Shown here in pieces: positions 46,340 through 57,653 of a stretch of DNA of 64,000 bases. Below the pieces are notes generated by a model. That model was not told the DNA's origin, searched no databases, and worked only from the letters and a program-made list of their open reading frames with translations. How positions within the stretch are numbered: the stretch's first letter is position 1; every line of letters begins with the position of its first letter. This DNA is from Lanius collurio (taxonomy: Eukaryota > Chordata > Aves > Passeriformes > Laniidae), in the NCBI GenBank assembly GCA_020086605.1, contig JACBWW010000021.1, forward strand, positions 252,288 to 316,287, in the 5' to 3' direction. A program made the translations under genes and the position numbers.

Positions 46340-47970
46340 TCGCAGCCTTCCCCCCACGAGCAGGAGTCCGGGATTTCCAGGCGTCTCTTTCCACTCCCGC
46401 CTCTACGATCCCTAAATTGCATTTCCCGGCTGAGCGCAGGTGTGACCGCCTGGACGGAGAGTCCCGAAGCTCCTCCGGGAAGCACAGCAGCGGTCGCTCT
46501 AAAAAGCCAGGCCCTGGGACAAGGGGACATTTTGTTCAGCCGAGGAGCACTGTGCTGGCAGCGTGCCGAGAGCCGGAGCCTGTGCACCTAACTGGGAGAA
46601 AATGGAAGTAGGGCAAAGGAAAGGGGCTGAGCCCCGGCTAGATGAGGGCTCCAGGCTGGCTCTGTCCCCGAGCGCCCCAGGCCAAGTCTCCAGGTCGAGC
46701 TGCCCGCTCAGCTCTCCTGCCTCAGGCCAAATTTCAGCCCCCGGTGGGGTGATCCCTACAGTGGGGCGGCTGCCTGCTCCAGCGGGGAGTGGGATCACAC
46801 CCAGCAAACACAACAGTCACGGCATCAAACTGCGCTGGCCCCTGCGACTTCCATTTGACACCTCTCTCCAAACACAGCCTTTCGTTCCCAACAGGAATTG
46901 TAACGCAAATATTTATTTCTCCAGCCCAGCTCATGCTTTTAAAAGGGAAACTATGAGGCATCATCTGGAGCCGGCGGGAAGCTGCCGTCGCTTCCCTCTT
47001 GCTCTCCTCTGTCAGAGCACACGGCCCCTCTTTGGCTGTATTTCCTGTCCTTCCATCGGCTGGAGGACCTTGCAAGGCTGCTGGAGGGCAGTAACCTGAG
47101 CTGCAGCTTTCTCTGCCCTCAGGGAGGCACAGATCTTCCATCCAGATGCCCACCTCCGGGTTTAATTGCCTGATGGAAGGAAAACTGTGCTGACAGGAGG
47201 CTGGACGCGGTCTCCCGCTCAGCGCTCTCCCTGCAGCTGTCTGCCAACCAAGGAGGCTGAAGGTGGGAGCCTTTGAAGGATGGGGAGGTTAAGGCAGTCC
47301 AAGTGCTCATCCTCTTTCCCTGGGCTAGCTGCTTCACATGTTAAAACAATAAATTAAGCAGCTGTTTGAAAGAGACCGCTCCAAACACTGCAGGGCCAGG
47401 GTGCCACTTCCCTCCTGGGGAAGGGGAGTGGAGGGCAGCCCCCTCCCACAGCCAGGCCAGTTCCTGCTGCCCGCTGGTGTCATCAATAGCGGCTGCACAG
47501 CCAGATGGTCGCACACAGCCCACACGCTTGGCACAGAAACCAGCCTTTTTCTGGGAAAAACAGGGGGTGCAAGGGCAGGATACAAGTGCACCCACTATCT
47601 GCAGGTGGCCATCCGCACTCTCAGTATCTCCTCCATGGGCATTTCCATAGAGAGCTGGTACAAGAGTCCCCAACGCTGCCTTGAGCCTGATCTCCCTCCT
47701 CCTTTTCATCCCCCTCTGGAAACCAACCTGGGAACAGTAAGAACAATCATTTCATTCCCCTAAAACCAGGGAGGGGGAGCAGCCGGTGCTTAAAAAGTGG
47801 ATTGGGCTGTGATGAGAAAGACAGGACAAGAGACTTGAAGTACCTCGATGTGCAGAGAATTAAACCCACACAAGCGTTTCCTCTGCTCCAGTCAGCACTG
47901 GAACCAATTTTTCAATCCTGTTTGGGAGGCACAGCACGCATCCACCCTTAGGTAGCAGGAAGACGCTCAA
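46340..47970. other. Intergenic interval between PTPN9 and SNUPN
   Basis: About 1.6 kb with no recognisable exon, RNA gene or repeat. Open frames on both strands have no domain and no splice context. Confidence 0.55.
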
Positions 47971-47974
47971 GAAT

Positions 47975-48700
47975 TTGTCTTTCTGAGAAACCTTTTATTT
48001 GGCATGATCAATGGTAGCGTTTTTCAGAGTGAAACCATTCCTTCCTCCCCCCACTGAGAAGAGCCTTGAGGAGAGAGAGGCTTCTGCTGCGCTTGCGCCG
48101 CACAAAGCCCTGCTCTGAGGCAGGTCCTGCTGCAAACACAAGGAAATTTAGATTTTTCCAAAAACACGTGGGTGTGGAAAATCCAGCCTTTGGATTTACA
48201 GCAGCTCACTGCAAACTTTTTGTTAGTAACAACTTTCATCGAAAAGGCCTCAGAAAACAGCTGGATCAAAGGCTGAAAAGCCCCAGTTTCCAGGGCTGGG
48301 AAGGTGGGGCTGCTGCAAGGGTCACAAGCAGCAGCTGCACCTCAGAGGTCCAAGCACTGTTCCTATGCTGGAGTTTTGCCAAGACTCTAACAGAAGCAGG
48401 GTCAGGAGCTGAACTGTATCCCTGCACCATGGGGACAGATCATTTCCCAACACATGACTGCTACAGCGAAGAACCAGACGATCATGTTAAGGCCTCACAG
48501 AAGTCCTGGCAAAAAGTATGTAATAACAACAAATAAAAAAAAAAATCCAGCAGCACTTGGGGCAAGATATTCCACTGTCATTCCCTTTCATCAAAGCCAT
48601 CCTATCATTATTACTCTGTCCCCTCTCAGGAGCATGAGGCACAGTGGGAAGCAGGGAACCTCTTCCCTGCTCCCTGCCCAGCTGGGCCTGTCCCAGCAGC
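47975..48700 (-). other. SNUPN: SNUPN 3' untranslated region
   Basis: About 725 nt from the stop to just past an AATAAA on the minus strand at 47999-47994. The canonical signal and absence of earlier candidates make this a reasonable transcript end. Confidence 0.65.
47994..47999 (-). other. SNUPN: Polyadenylation signal AATAAA for SNUPN
   Basis: Canonical hexamer on the minus strand about 700 nt past the SNUPN stop. Confidence 0.65.
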
Positions 48701-49030
48701 TTAACTCTCCATCTGGCTTGCTGCTCCATCCTGGCCCTCCAGAGACTTTTCTGGCTGAGGGGTGGACAAGTGTTCCAGCTCGTAGTGTCCATTCCTTGTG
48801 GCCGCCTCGCCGCTCGGGTGGCCCTTTTCCGCCGCCAGCTTTTTACTCCTCTTGCTCTCGATGATCTGCTGGAGCTGCCGCCCGGCGTAGTCCGGTTTGG
48901 CCGTGAGCACGGTGGTGGGCACAGTGAGCCCCAGGATTTCGGGGACCATGTAGGGCCGCAGCCAGCCCACCAGTGGGGTGCTGCCGGGGGTGTAGTGGGT
49001 TTGCTTGTGGTAGAAGAGCAGCCCGTCAAC
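48701..49030 (-). CDS. SNUPN: SNUPN coding exon 8 (C-terminus)
   Basis: 330 nt, acceptor TGCCCACAG. It encodes [20 protein letters not shown], the cap-stacking Trp in [20 protein letters not shown], and a divergent tail ending ASQMES before TAA at 48703-48701. Confidence 0.97.
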   Translation of the reverse strand, partial: VDGLLFYHKQTHYTPGSTPLVGWLRPYMVPEILGLTVPTTVLTAKPDYAGRQLQQIIESKRSKKLAAEKGHPSGEAATRNGHYELEHLSTPQPEKSLEGQDGAASQMES

Positions 49031-52000
49031 CTGTGGGCAGGAGAGAATGAATGAAAGGGCAGAGCTGAGGCTCCTGCAGGTGAATGACCAGGCACCAGAC
49101 AACGGCTCTGCTCTGTTTGCAGGCCAAAACCACCAGCTGGATCATTTTTCCTCAAGCAGTGCAATAAATAGCGGAAGGGAAAGAAGAAACCTGCAGAGCT
49201 CCTGCCCTGAAAGATCAGCGACTCCCAGATGGCTTTAAATTGTCAAAGGCAAACAAGTCCAGCCCAGTGTCGGCACAGAACAGTGTCCTCTGGATGCTTT
49301 CATCCCATTCTGCAGAAAAGCCAGCGGGTTTCTGAATAAGGCAGCCCACTTTACTGGATTAGGGTTATTTTAAATAATACATTTGGAAAGTAATTAGCCC
49401 GAGCGTGTGACGCCAAGAAGCCCCAATTCCTAACAGCTCTTTCAGCTGGCTTATGCCAAAAAAATTCTTAATGTTTCCCAGGAGAGACCTTCTCCCAGCA
49501 ATCAATGACAGTTAAGGGCACTCAGGACTTTAAAGGTTTAGGCCCTAACTCTTGTGCTACTATTTCCGCCCTCCGCAGTGCTGCAGCTGGCTGACGTTTT
49601 CCCCACTTCCCCACTGTGCTCCGGGGTTCTCATCCCCCCCTCTTCCCACGCTTCCCAGGGGTGTGCTCTGCGAGGTTGGATCTTGCTGTCAGGCTGACTA
49701 ATGCTGGAGGTGGTGCTCCTCTTAGCTCAGCTTCACAAGCTCTTAAAAGGCCATTTGGCTACAAGGAAGAGTGGCTGAGTGGGCAGAAGAGAGGAGAACA
49801 AGAGCCCACCTCAGGATGAACTGCTCCCAGGCCCCTGATCCTACAGCCCCCAGGACAGACACCCTGGCTGAGCAAAAAGCAGCATATATCCACTTCTGCT
49901 CCATGGATGCTAACCTCTGGCAGAGAGGGTAAAGCTTCTGGCACTATTCTGTCCATAATTTTCAGTAACTGTTAACATCTTGCAAAATAATCCCAGAAAA
50001 TGGGGGATTTCTGTACTAGGAAAACATAAAACCAGAACAGTAAACATCATGATGAACTTGTGCAACCCCTCTGGATATGTAAAGTTAAAAGCTTTTCCCT
50101 CGCCCTGCCTCCCGGGAAGAACCAGATTCTGTAGCACTCCAGTACATCCGGCCCATTCCTGTGGGTGCACGGCCCTTGAGGAGCAACAGGGATTCTCTGG
50201 TACCCACAGGAATGTTTTGGTAAAGATCAGAGCCTGGAAAGGCCTTCCAGACCACTCCAAATATCTACCCCAAGCGAGAGAATTCAAAGGAGTTCAGCCT
50301 GGTGAAGTTAGGTCATGCTCTCCATTCCCTGACTGAAGTGACTCCTATATTCCTTCCCATTTATTTAATTTCTTGGCTGAGTTCCTACCCTGAGTCACCA
50401 CAGTGACAGTGGCCACATCAGAACAAGGACTGATGCTGTCCCTAAATGACCGAACCTGAGGAGAGGCTGGCCTGGCAGGATTTAACATTCCATAGCCATG
50501 CTTTCCAGATTTTAGGTGCTTAACAGTCCTCCCATTCCTTCCCATCAAGGTTTCTCAGAGGCTTTGGCTCTCTTGCCTTCATGGAAAGCATGGTTTTACT
50601 CAAATCTGTGAGAAGGACAGCAGCTCCTAAGATCCACTCCAAAACCCACTTGAAATTCAGAGCCAGTCAACTGATCCAAAGTCTACTGAATTCTGGGGAG
50701 TAAGACTCCACGGAATACAGTGGATCAGGCCCTAGCTCTGAGGTTACAGATTAACTCTGAAGACCCAGATCTGAAAGCACTGACCCCCTCTGTGGCCACC
50801 ACACACACGGGATCCCTGTCAGGATCACAAGATGCTGGGTCCGGACCTAAGATCACCTCTGTTACCCTTCATCCATAGCCAGGATGTATTTCACCTCCTG
50901 CACAGTTGATTCTGTCCTGTGCTGGTGGTAGAAGGTGTTTTTGGGGATTTTTGGGCTCCCTCTTGTGGCACACCACAGAGACCCTCGGCTCCCTTCTTCC
51001 TGGAAAAAGCACCACCGTTCCCGTAGTGTTTGCACTGCTTTGAGCCAACTTACATTTGGCTTCTTGGGGTCACACCCTGATATAGCAGAGGGCCTGGGGG
51101 GCAAATCACAGCTGGATTAGACAGCTGGAGTCTGTTCAGCTCCAGCTCCAGTTTCGCAATGGCCTCCTTTGTAGCCCAGAAGCTTGCTGCTCTGACTGCA
51201 GCGGGCAAACACTCCTCAGCCTTTCCTCATGGGAGCAGATGCCTCAGGAAGGAATGAGGCCTTTACTCAGGAAAGCCAGGAATGACTGTTTCTATGGAGG
51301 CACTTGGAGCACTTATTATTGAGCAAGCCAGTTGTAAAAAAGCTGGGAAGCCTCTTCAATCCATGTTCAGAGAGGGTCTGGCAAGACCAGTGAGGGGTTG
51401 GGACTTTCCAACTTGCTCTGATGACTGTCTGGCTTTTATGAGCAGAAGGTAAAGTCAGCCCTCACAGCCGAGTGAGTGCCCTTAACTTAAACCTACGCCT
51501 GTGTTAATGGCTAACTCAGGATGGGAGAGCACGAGAGACACCGTCACATCAACGTGGCTTTTGGCTTCGTGGGACAAGAAATCTCTGTGAAGGCTGTTCC
51601 TGACGTAGGGCTGAGACTGGGCACTCCCAGGAACAGCTGCAGCCACTGGAGGAGCTTCTGGCTCACAGATGTTGTCACTGTCACTAGGTTGGAACGCCAC
51701 TGGCTCCTCCATCCTCCTCCCTTGCAGTGACAAGTCAGCCAGGGCTGATTCCATGCGGGCCTGCGACTCACTGCTCACAGCCACACGGAACTGAGCTCGG
51801 TGGCACGTGGCACAGGGGTCAGAGCAGCACAACAGCTGTGTCAGGGGAGGTTCAGAGTGGATATTAGGAAAAGGCTCTTCCTCCAGAGGGTGGCCAGGCA
51901 CTGGAATAGGCTCCCCAGAGCAGTGGTCATAGCCCCAAGCTTGCCGGAGCTCGGGGGGCCTTTGGACAACACTCTCAGGCCCAGGGTGGGATTCCTGGAG

Positions 52001-55000
52001 CTGTCCTGTGCAGGACCAGGAGCTGGACTTTGACGCTACTAGCAGGTCCCTTTCCACTCAGAATATTGTATGATTCTATGATTCTGCTTTTAAACCTGAT
52101 GTAGCAAATGCAGGTGTCCTGTTCAGTCCTTTCTCTCACAGCCAACTGCCCCCAGCTCCAATACACCTCAGGCACCCATCATGAACACCCAAACCCCCCA
52201 AAAATCATTGGGATCTTAAGACCACCCTTCTCCTTCCTCCCCACAAAACAGCCAGGTGCCTTGTCAGAAGCACTGACACCAAGGAAACACACACAAGCCC
52301 ACCCAGGGCAGTGGTCAGTACCAGTTTTGGCCCTAAAAAGGTCAGCTGTCCATCACACTGCTATGTGAGCCTGAATTGTACTGCTTCTGGAGGCAGCCTG
52401 AGTGTCCTCTCATCCCAAAAGGCTCTTTCAGACACAGCCAACTGTGGCAGCACAAACACAGGGAGTGCCATGGTTTAACTCTTGCTTGTTTGTGTGGTTG
52501 AATGAGGCTGTGCCTGGTGACAAGGCAACAGATCAACCATGGGCATAAAGGCATCCATCCCACACGCAGGAAACAGCAACTTGGCAAGCTTCCTGCAGCC
52601 TTGGGAGAGAAAATTCCCAAGGGGAGGGGATGCACCTCTCTCCAAGCACTGGCAGAGGCGTGGCAGAGCTGTTGCCAAGGCAGGGGTCCAGGCTCCCACC
52701 TCTGTGTTCTCACCTCAAAGGGGAAGTCTGTAGCCAGCAGCTCACACAGGCTGTCCGAGGAGCAGGGGAAGTTCTGCAGGCCCACAAATTTGTACTGAAA
52801 GAGTAAGAGAGGGTTAGAAGAGGCAACTGCCTGGTCCACAGGAGAACAAGCTGCTGACTCCAGCACAGGTGTGTAGGCAGCTAAGGAAGGATTCCTCCAG
52901 TGCAGGATCTGGCATAAGAGAGAAAGGGTGAGGAACAGCTCCCACATACTCCTGATACCTTTCTTCCCAAGCACCTGAGACTGCAGGAAGGACTTTTCAG
53001 GAGACCTGACCCAGAGATGCTCTTCTAACCAAAATAGAAAATGATGACCTCCGGGCAGGATGCAAAGCAGACAGATGTCTGCTCCAGGCTGCTGGCTCAG
53101 CCAAGCCAATCTTTCCACCCAGGAAATGAAAGCTGAAACAACCCCCCCTTCATTAGGTAGTTATCTTCTGGATATTCCTGTCGGAGTCAGGACAGGATGT
53201 TCTCTGAACACATACACATTCACTGCAGTCAGCCCCATTTATCACTGAGATGCTCAGCTCACAGGAGCTGCTCTGCTTGGCCATGTCTGAGCAGACAAAT
53301 CTCTCATGTCTGTGCCCAAAAATTGCATTCCAAGCTGCTGTGGGCTCTAGGTCTGACCCCCATGTGCAAGTCTTCAAAGGAAGAGTTTTTATCCTGGCTC
53401 AGCAGGAACTCTGGGTGGCAGTCCAGCATTCATGCCAACAACTTCAATGATCACTTTAAACAGAGGGAAGGCTTAAAGCTTTACAAACCCACAAGACTGC
53501 AAGAATAAACCCCATTGTAGTCAGGCTGCCAACCAACACTGCTCCTGAAGAAACCACACTGGTTTTCCATTCCATTACAAGGGAAGGCTAAAAACAGCAT
53601 GGAAGTTAGCTGATACCCTGCAGTGTGATCTCCCTCAGCACTTTGGATGGGGGGAAAAAAACCCCACTGAACTAATTTACAATATGCAGTGGTTCTATTT
53701 ACATCCTGACCACGGCATCCCATTTCATCAGATGTACACTTTGAAGCCTGATCTCTGAGGGGAAAGGAAAAAAAGGAAAAAAGCTTCCACTTGTGAAAGG
53801 AACTGCTGAAGCCTGCTGAACAGGGGAGCTTATCCCCCCCAGCCTTCTCAGTACAAAAGGACTTACCGGATTAATTCTGCTTTTCTCTCCCAGCCCTTCC
53901 TCCTCTTGGATTTTTGAAGAGAGCCAGAAGAATCTGAAGTCAGTCTGTGAAAGGAGGCAGAGTTAGTGACCATTCACCACACATCATTGGCCAGCATCTG
54001 CCGAGTGTCTTTGTTGTGCTGCACTCACTGGGATATTCACAAACTCGACTTCACCTGCAGCACCAGCACCCCAAACCCTGCCACTCCCCCCCCAAAACAT
54101 GTACAGAGTTATCCAGCAGCCCTAAAGCTGTAAAGATGCTGGTGCTTAGGAGAAATATCCACCTTTGGCAGAGTGAACTCCATGCAGTGATGGAGCAATG
54201 CAGCTCAGGGAACAACAGGGAAGGCAGGGACCCGGTACCTGGCAGTCATAAACAGGGTGCCCTCTCCAGCACATCACGTCCAGGATATAGTAGGTCTGCT
54301 TGGCCTCGTTGTAGATGCAGTCCAGGATGCTGTACACTGCACACACAAACACAGGGAGATCCACACCTGCTCCAAACACTGCCCAACCCAGCTGGCAAAT
54401 GCCAGGGCACAGCTCTCCGACATCAATCCTGCCCTGATGTGAGACTGCAGGGTGCAGAGGGATCCCCTTCTGCCAACAGAAACTGCAACCACAAAAAGCC
54501 TTGAGCTTGAGGAACCCCACGAGGCTGCAAAGGCACCAGTCAGAGGCACAGCAGGCAAGGCCATGTTTCATAAAATGGCATTTGCCAGACAATAAACCTC
54601 TTTTTTCAGGGTAAAAAAAAATTAATTCCAAGAGGTATTAAGGAAAACTACACCACACAGAGGTCTCTTTTAGAGGACAGAGAGGATGTTGGGGTTTAAG
54701 AGTGTCAGTCAAACAGGAAGCTTATTAAAAGATGTGACAGGACAAGAGGCAATGGTTTTAAACTGGAAAAGGGCAATCTGAGATTACGTGTTAGGAACTC
54801 TTTCCTGTGAGGGTGCTGAGTCCCTGGCACAGGTTGCCCAGAGAATCTGTGGCTGCCCCATCCCTGGAAGTGTCCAAGGCCAGGTTGGATGGAGCTTGGA
54901 GCAAGCTGGTTTAGGGGAAGGTGTCCCTAACAGCAGAACAAGATGAGCTTTAAGGTCTCTTCCAATCCAAACCATTTGGGGATTCTATGTACTTATTTAG

Positions 55001-56714
55001 CATAAAGGCATTTGATATTGTTTCCATCGAATTATCTCCAGAGATACAGAAACAGGCCTGAAGCTGACCACTGCCAGCACAAAAAGGGGCATAGCTGTGG
55101 GACTTGGGGGAGCTAGAGGAACAGCACTGGGCCTGCAGCACACACACTCCCAGGGAGAAGCAGGCAGCTCCCCTCTCTCCATCCCGAATGCCTGCTCACA
55201 CCTTTGTCACTAGTTGAGTTATGCCGGTTTCCCCCCGGCAGCAGGGACGGGAACCTGTTGACACAGAAGCCACTCTTGGTGTAAGCTGCTGTTGTGCCCT
55301 GTGAGGAAAAAAGGAGAGAAAAAACACAGTCAAACCAGTTTTATGTTGGCTGGGAATGGGTACAGGTCCTTTAGAACTTACCCTGGAGGCCACAACGAGA
55401 GCCCTTTTCCCAACGGGACACACCACCACAAGCCACTCCTGCTCCAGATCTGAGGGGACATCCACCAGCCACTCTGACAGCATCAGCTACAGAGTGTCCA
55501 GGGAGAAGAACCAGTCAGTAACAACTCTCCTGAAGTTATGGACAACAAACAGCTCAAGGATAAAGCAAGGAGGTTTTGACTTTGTTTTGACAGCTACACT
55601 GGGTGCTTTAGAGGCAGCTGGCACTGCTTAGCACCCCTACAAGGGCTCCTTCCCTCCCTCTAATGAAGTCCAACCTGCCTAACACAGTCTTTCCCAAGTC
55701 TTTCTCTTGCTTCTCAGCTGATTTCTGAGCTTCAGACTACAGCACAGGGCTCACAGCCTTTAATTGGGCACACCACACCTCGCCCCCCATTTCAGCACTT
55801 TGTTTTTAAAAACATAGCAGGGCTTAGAGATCTTAAAATGTTAGGAGTAAAGAGCCTGGACAAGTCGATCTCTTCAGAGGTTGCCTAAGTGGCTGTGTGT
55901 TATCTAGGACCGATACACAAGGAGACTGATAAAAGCCAGCTGAGTTTGCCCTTCCTTCTTTTCCAAACACAGGGAAAGACAGAAATCTTTAGCTGAATGC
56001 TGCCTATCAGGGTACTCATGCTGCTAGCTGAGCTGAAATCTCATGAAGAGGGGAACACGGGGATGCCGGGTTAATGGTAGGAATCAATGACCTTCGAGGT
56101 ATTTTCCAAACTAAGTGATCCTAAAGCACACAGGCATCCCATCTCCACCTGTTTTCCATTCGAACTAGGCACAGTTTCTCTGTGAGCACCACGCCGGGCA
56201 GGACACACTCCTCTCAGCCCCCAAATGGCCATCACGGTGGCCTCAAACCACCCCACATCCCTGCCCCCCACCCACACCCCGCCACGGGGACACAGATGGC
56301 TCCTCACCTGATTGGCGTAGCGCTTGGGCAGCTTTTTGCCAGCATCCACGTCCATCGCCTCTTCCTCCGCATCTTCCCCTTCTCTGTCCTCGTCCTCGCT
56401 CTCCAGCCCTGCCCAGTCGTCCTCCGCCAGCCTCCTGGCATGGTTCACGTAGTCCAGCCGCCTCCTGGGGTCGAGAAAACAACCCGGCGGGGAGTCGGGT
56501 GACCCACGGCACCCTCCACACCCAGCCCGGGCCGCTCCCCACAGGCAGCTCCGGGGCGGCCTAACGCGCCCCGCGCTCCCGTGCCGGCGGCGCCCGCCCG
56601 CCCGCTGCCGCGCTCACTCTCTCTGGATGCGGAGGAGGCGCTGCCGGCGCTCGGCCTGCCCGGGGCCGCCGCGGGGCTTGTACGCGGCCAGCCGGGGGTG
56701 CGGCGCGGCCGGGC
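48701..56714 (-). CDS. SNUPN: SNUPN (snurportin-1), partial at the 5' end in a gap (8 visible coding exons)
   Basis: Snurportin-1 is the nuclear import adaptor for spliceosomal snRNPs. It binds the m3G cap of U snRNAs and couples them to importin beta through an N-terminal IBB domain; CRM1 recycles it. Eight exons join in phase: 56618-56714 (truncated by the gap), 56308-56464, 55382-55486, 55202-55298, 54239-54336, 53867-53944, 52714-52794, 48701-49030. They give 346 visible residues; the human protein has 360. The visible sequence starts [12 protein letters not shown], matching about human residue 21, so about 20 codons including the start lie in the 93-N gap. IBB arginines ([19 protein letters not shown]), an acidic block, the cap-binding domain ([20 protein letters not shown]) and the cap-stacking Trp in [10 protein letters not shown] are present. 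Confidence 0.96.
51482..51831 (-). other. Unexplained open reading frame in a SNUPN intron, possible exon or decayed gene
   Basis: An open minus-strand frame starts after an acceptor-like CCCCTGACACAG. It reads [20 protein letters not shown], continues through a Ser/Glu/Ala/Pro-rich segment to [20 protein letters not shown], and stops at 51484-51482. About 116 codons, with a CC-x3-C-x2-C-H cluster. I do not recognise the family. It is not part of snurportin-1 in other species, and it may be chance. Confidence 0.25.
51832..52085 (+). mobile_element. CR1 LINE 3' segment, different subfamily
   Basis: TTCAGAGTGGATATTAGGAA, CCAGAGGGTGGCCAGGCACT and TTTGGACAACACTCTCAGGC, ending TATGATTCTATGATTCTG. 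The body differs from the other copies, so a separate CR1 subfamily is likely. Confidence 0.9.
52714..52794 (-). CDS. SNUPN: SNUPN coding exon 7
   Basis: 27 codons, acceptor ACTCTTTCAG, donor TTTGAG|GTGAGA. It encodes [20 protein letters not shown] and ATDFPFE. Confidence 0.96.
53867..53944 (-). CDS. SNUPN: SNUPN coding exon 6
   Basis: 26 codons, acceptor CTTTCACAG, donor AATCCG|GTAAGT. It encodes [20 protein letters not shown] and KSRINP. Confidence 0.95.
54239..54336 (-). CDS. SNUPN: SNUPN coding exon 5
   Basis: 98 nt, acceptor GTGTGTGCAG, donor TGCCAG|GTACCG. It encodes [20 protein letters not shown] and [12 protein letters not shown]. Confidence 0.96.
54692..54992 (+). mobile_element. 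CR1 LINE 3' segment
   Basis: GACAGGACAAGAGGCAATGG, GGCACAGGTTGCCCAGAGAA, CATCCCTGGAAGTGTCCAAG and CCATTTGGGGATTCTATG, in the intron between SNUPN exons 4 and 5. Confidence 0.92.
55202..55298 (-). CDS. SNUPN: SNUPN coding exon 4
   Basis: 97 nt, acceptor CCTCACAG, donor CAAAG|GTGTGA. It encodes [20 protein letters not shown] and [12 protein letters not shown]. Confidence 0.95.
55382..55486 (-). CDS. SNUPN: SNUPN coding exon 3
   Basis: 35 codons, acceptor CACTCTGTAG, donor TCCAGG|GTAAGT. It encodes [20 protein letters not shown] and [13 protein letters not shown], the start of the cap-binding domain. Confidence 0.96.
56308..56464 (-). CDS. SNUPN: SNUPN coding exon 2
   Basis: 157 nt, acceptor CGACCCCAG, donor AATCAG|GTGAGG. 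It encodes [20 protein letters not shown], an acidic segment and [10 protein letters not shown]. Confidence 0.95.
56618..56714 (-). CDS. SNUPN: SNUPN coding exon 1 (5' end lost in gap)
   Basis: 97 nt visible, donor AGAGA|GTGAGC. It encodes [20 protein letters not shown] then [11 protein letters not shown], the IBB domain. The start codon is not in the sequence. Confidence 0.9.
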
Positions 56715-56807
56715 NNNNNNNNNNNNNNNNNNNNNNNNNNNNNNNNNNNNNNNNNNNNNNNNNNNNNNNNNNNNNNNNNNNNNNNNNNNNNNNNNNNNNN
56801 NNNNNNN
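56715..56807. other. Assembly gap (93 N)
   Basis: The gap interrupts the first coding exon of SNUPN. The expected missing N-terminus (about 20 codons) would fit in its stated length. Confidence 0.99.
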
Positions 56808-57097
56808 CCCCCCGCAGCCCGCCCGTCCCGTGCCTCAGTTTCCCCCGCGCCCGGGCACCGAGACGGGGCGCTGCGCGCCGGGACCGGGCACAGGTGAGGG
56901 GGACATCCCGGCAGGGACGCGGGAGCAGCCGCAGCCCTCGCGGGCGGGGATTCGTGCCCCGGAGTCCGGCTGCCTGCAGAGGGCAGCGTGCGGCTGGCCG
57001 GGCCGGGCCGCTCCCCGCCGCGAACCGGGCGGCGGAGCGGGGAGCGCGGCGCTGCCCTGCGTCACGGGAGGCTGGCGGCCGGCTCCGCCAGCCCTTC

Positions 57098-57215
57098 GGC
57101 AACGGGACCAGCCCCGGCAGCGGCACCGGCAGCGGCACCAGCCGCGGCACTGGCCCCGTCATATCCAGTGGCAACGGGACCAGCCCCGACACCGACACGG
57201 GCACCACCACCGGCG
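57098..57215. repeat. GC-rich minisatellite-like repeat in the SNUPN-SNX33 promoter interval
   Basis: The 18-mer GGCAACGGGACCAGCCCC occurs at 57098 and again at 57170 (72 bp period), with many GGCACCGGCAGC-type short units in between. Confidence 0.7.
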
Positions 57216-57599
57216 CCGCCTCCGTCCTGCGTGAGATTTACGGATTTCAGGGAAAAACCAAACCCCACCAACCACCGGGAAAGTCGGCCCGGAAAGGAAT
57301 TGCAAAATCCTGGGATCACCCGGAGGTTGGGCAGGGCTTGAGGTCGTTCTCGGCGCTCTCCCAGAGCCCACCGACGGGAAATTTAGAGTGTTTTATCCAC
57401 AGGAGTCCCGAGAAAAATCGCTTTGGATTTATTTCCTTGTTGGCAGCCAGGGGTTTTCCTCCTGGAGAGTGAAACCTCAGGATCAGCCTCCCAGAGAGAT
57501 AAACCCTGCGTGGACATGGCAGAGCCCAGCTCTTGGGCCGGCCGGGATTCGCATCCCGGAGGAACCAGAGAAACACCACTCGCTTGACTGGGGATCTTG

Positions 57600-57653
57600 T
57601 TTTTATCCAGGGAATGTCGTTTTTAAACGGGGAATGTTCTTTTTAACCGGGGC
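57600..57653. repeat. 20-bp tandem repeat upstream of SNX33
   Basis: Units TTTTTATCCAGGGAATGTCG (57600), TTTTTAAACGGGGAATGTTC (57620) and a partial TTTTTAACCGGGGC (57640). Confidence 0.8.

Larger units (their letters stand above)
49031..52713 (-). other. SNUPN: SNUPN last intron (non-coding interval)
   Basis: 3.7 kb. It holds a CR1 fragment (about 51832-52085) and, directly beside it, an unexplained minus-strand open frame (51482-51831). The remaining sequence shows nothing recognisable. Confidence 0.6.
56370..57250. promoter_or_regulatory. Bidirectional CpG island between SNUPN and SNX33
   Basis: The genes point away from each other and their coding starts are about 1.1 kb apart, with the island between them and a gap inside it. 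A shared promoter is inferred from geometry and CpG density. Confidence 0.6.

Noticed and set aside
51833..52057. Upstream extension of the SNUPN-intron frame
   Set aside because: This part is the reverse complement of a CR1 3' segment, so only the portion up to 51831 is kept as an open question.
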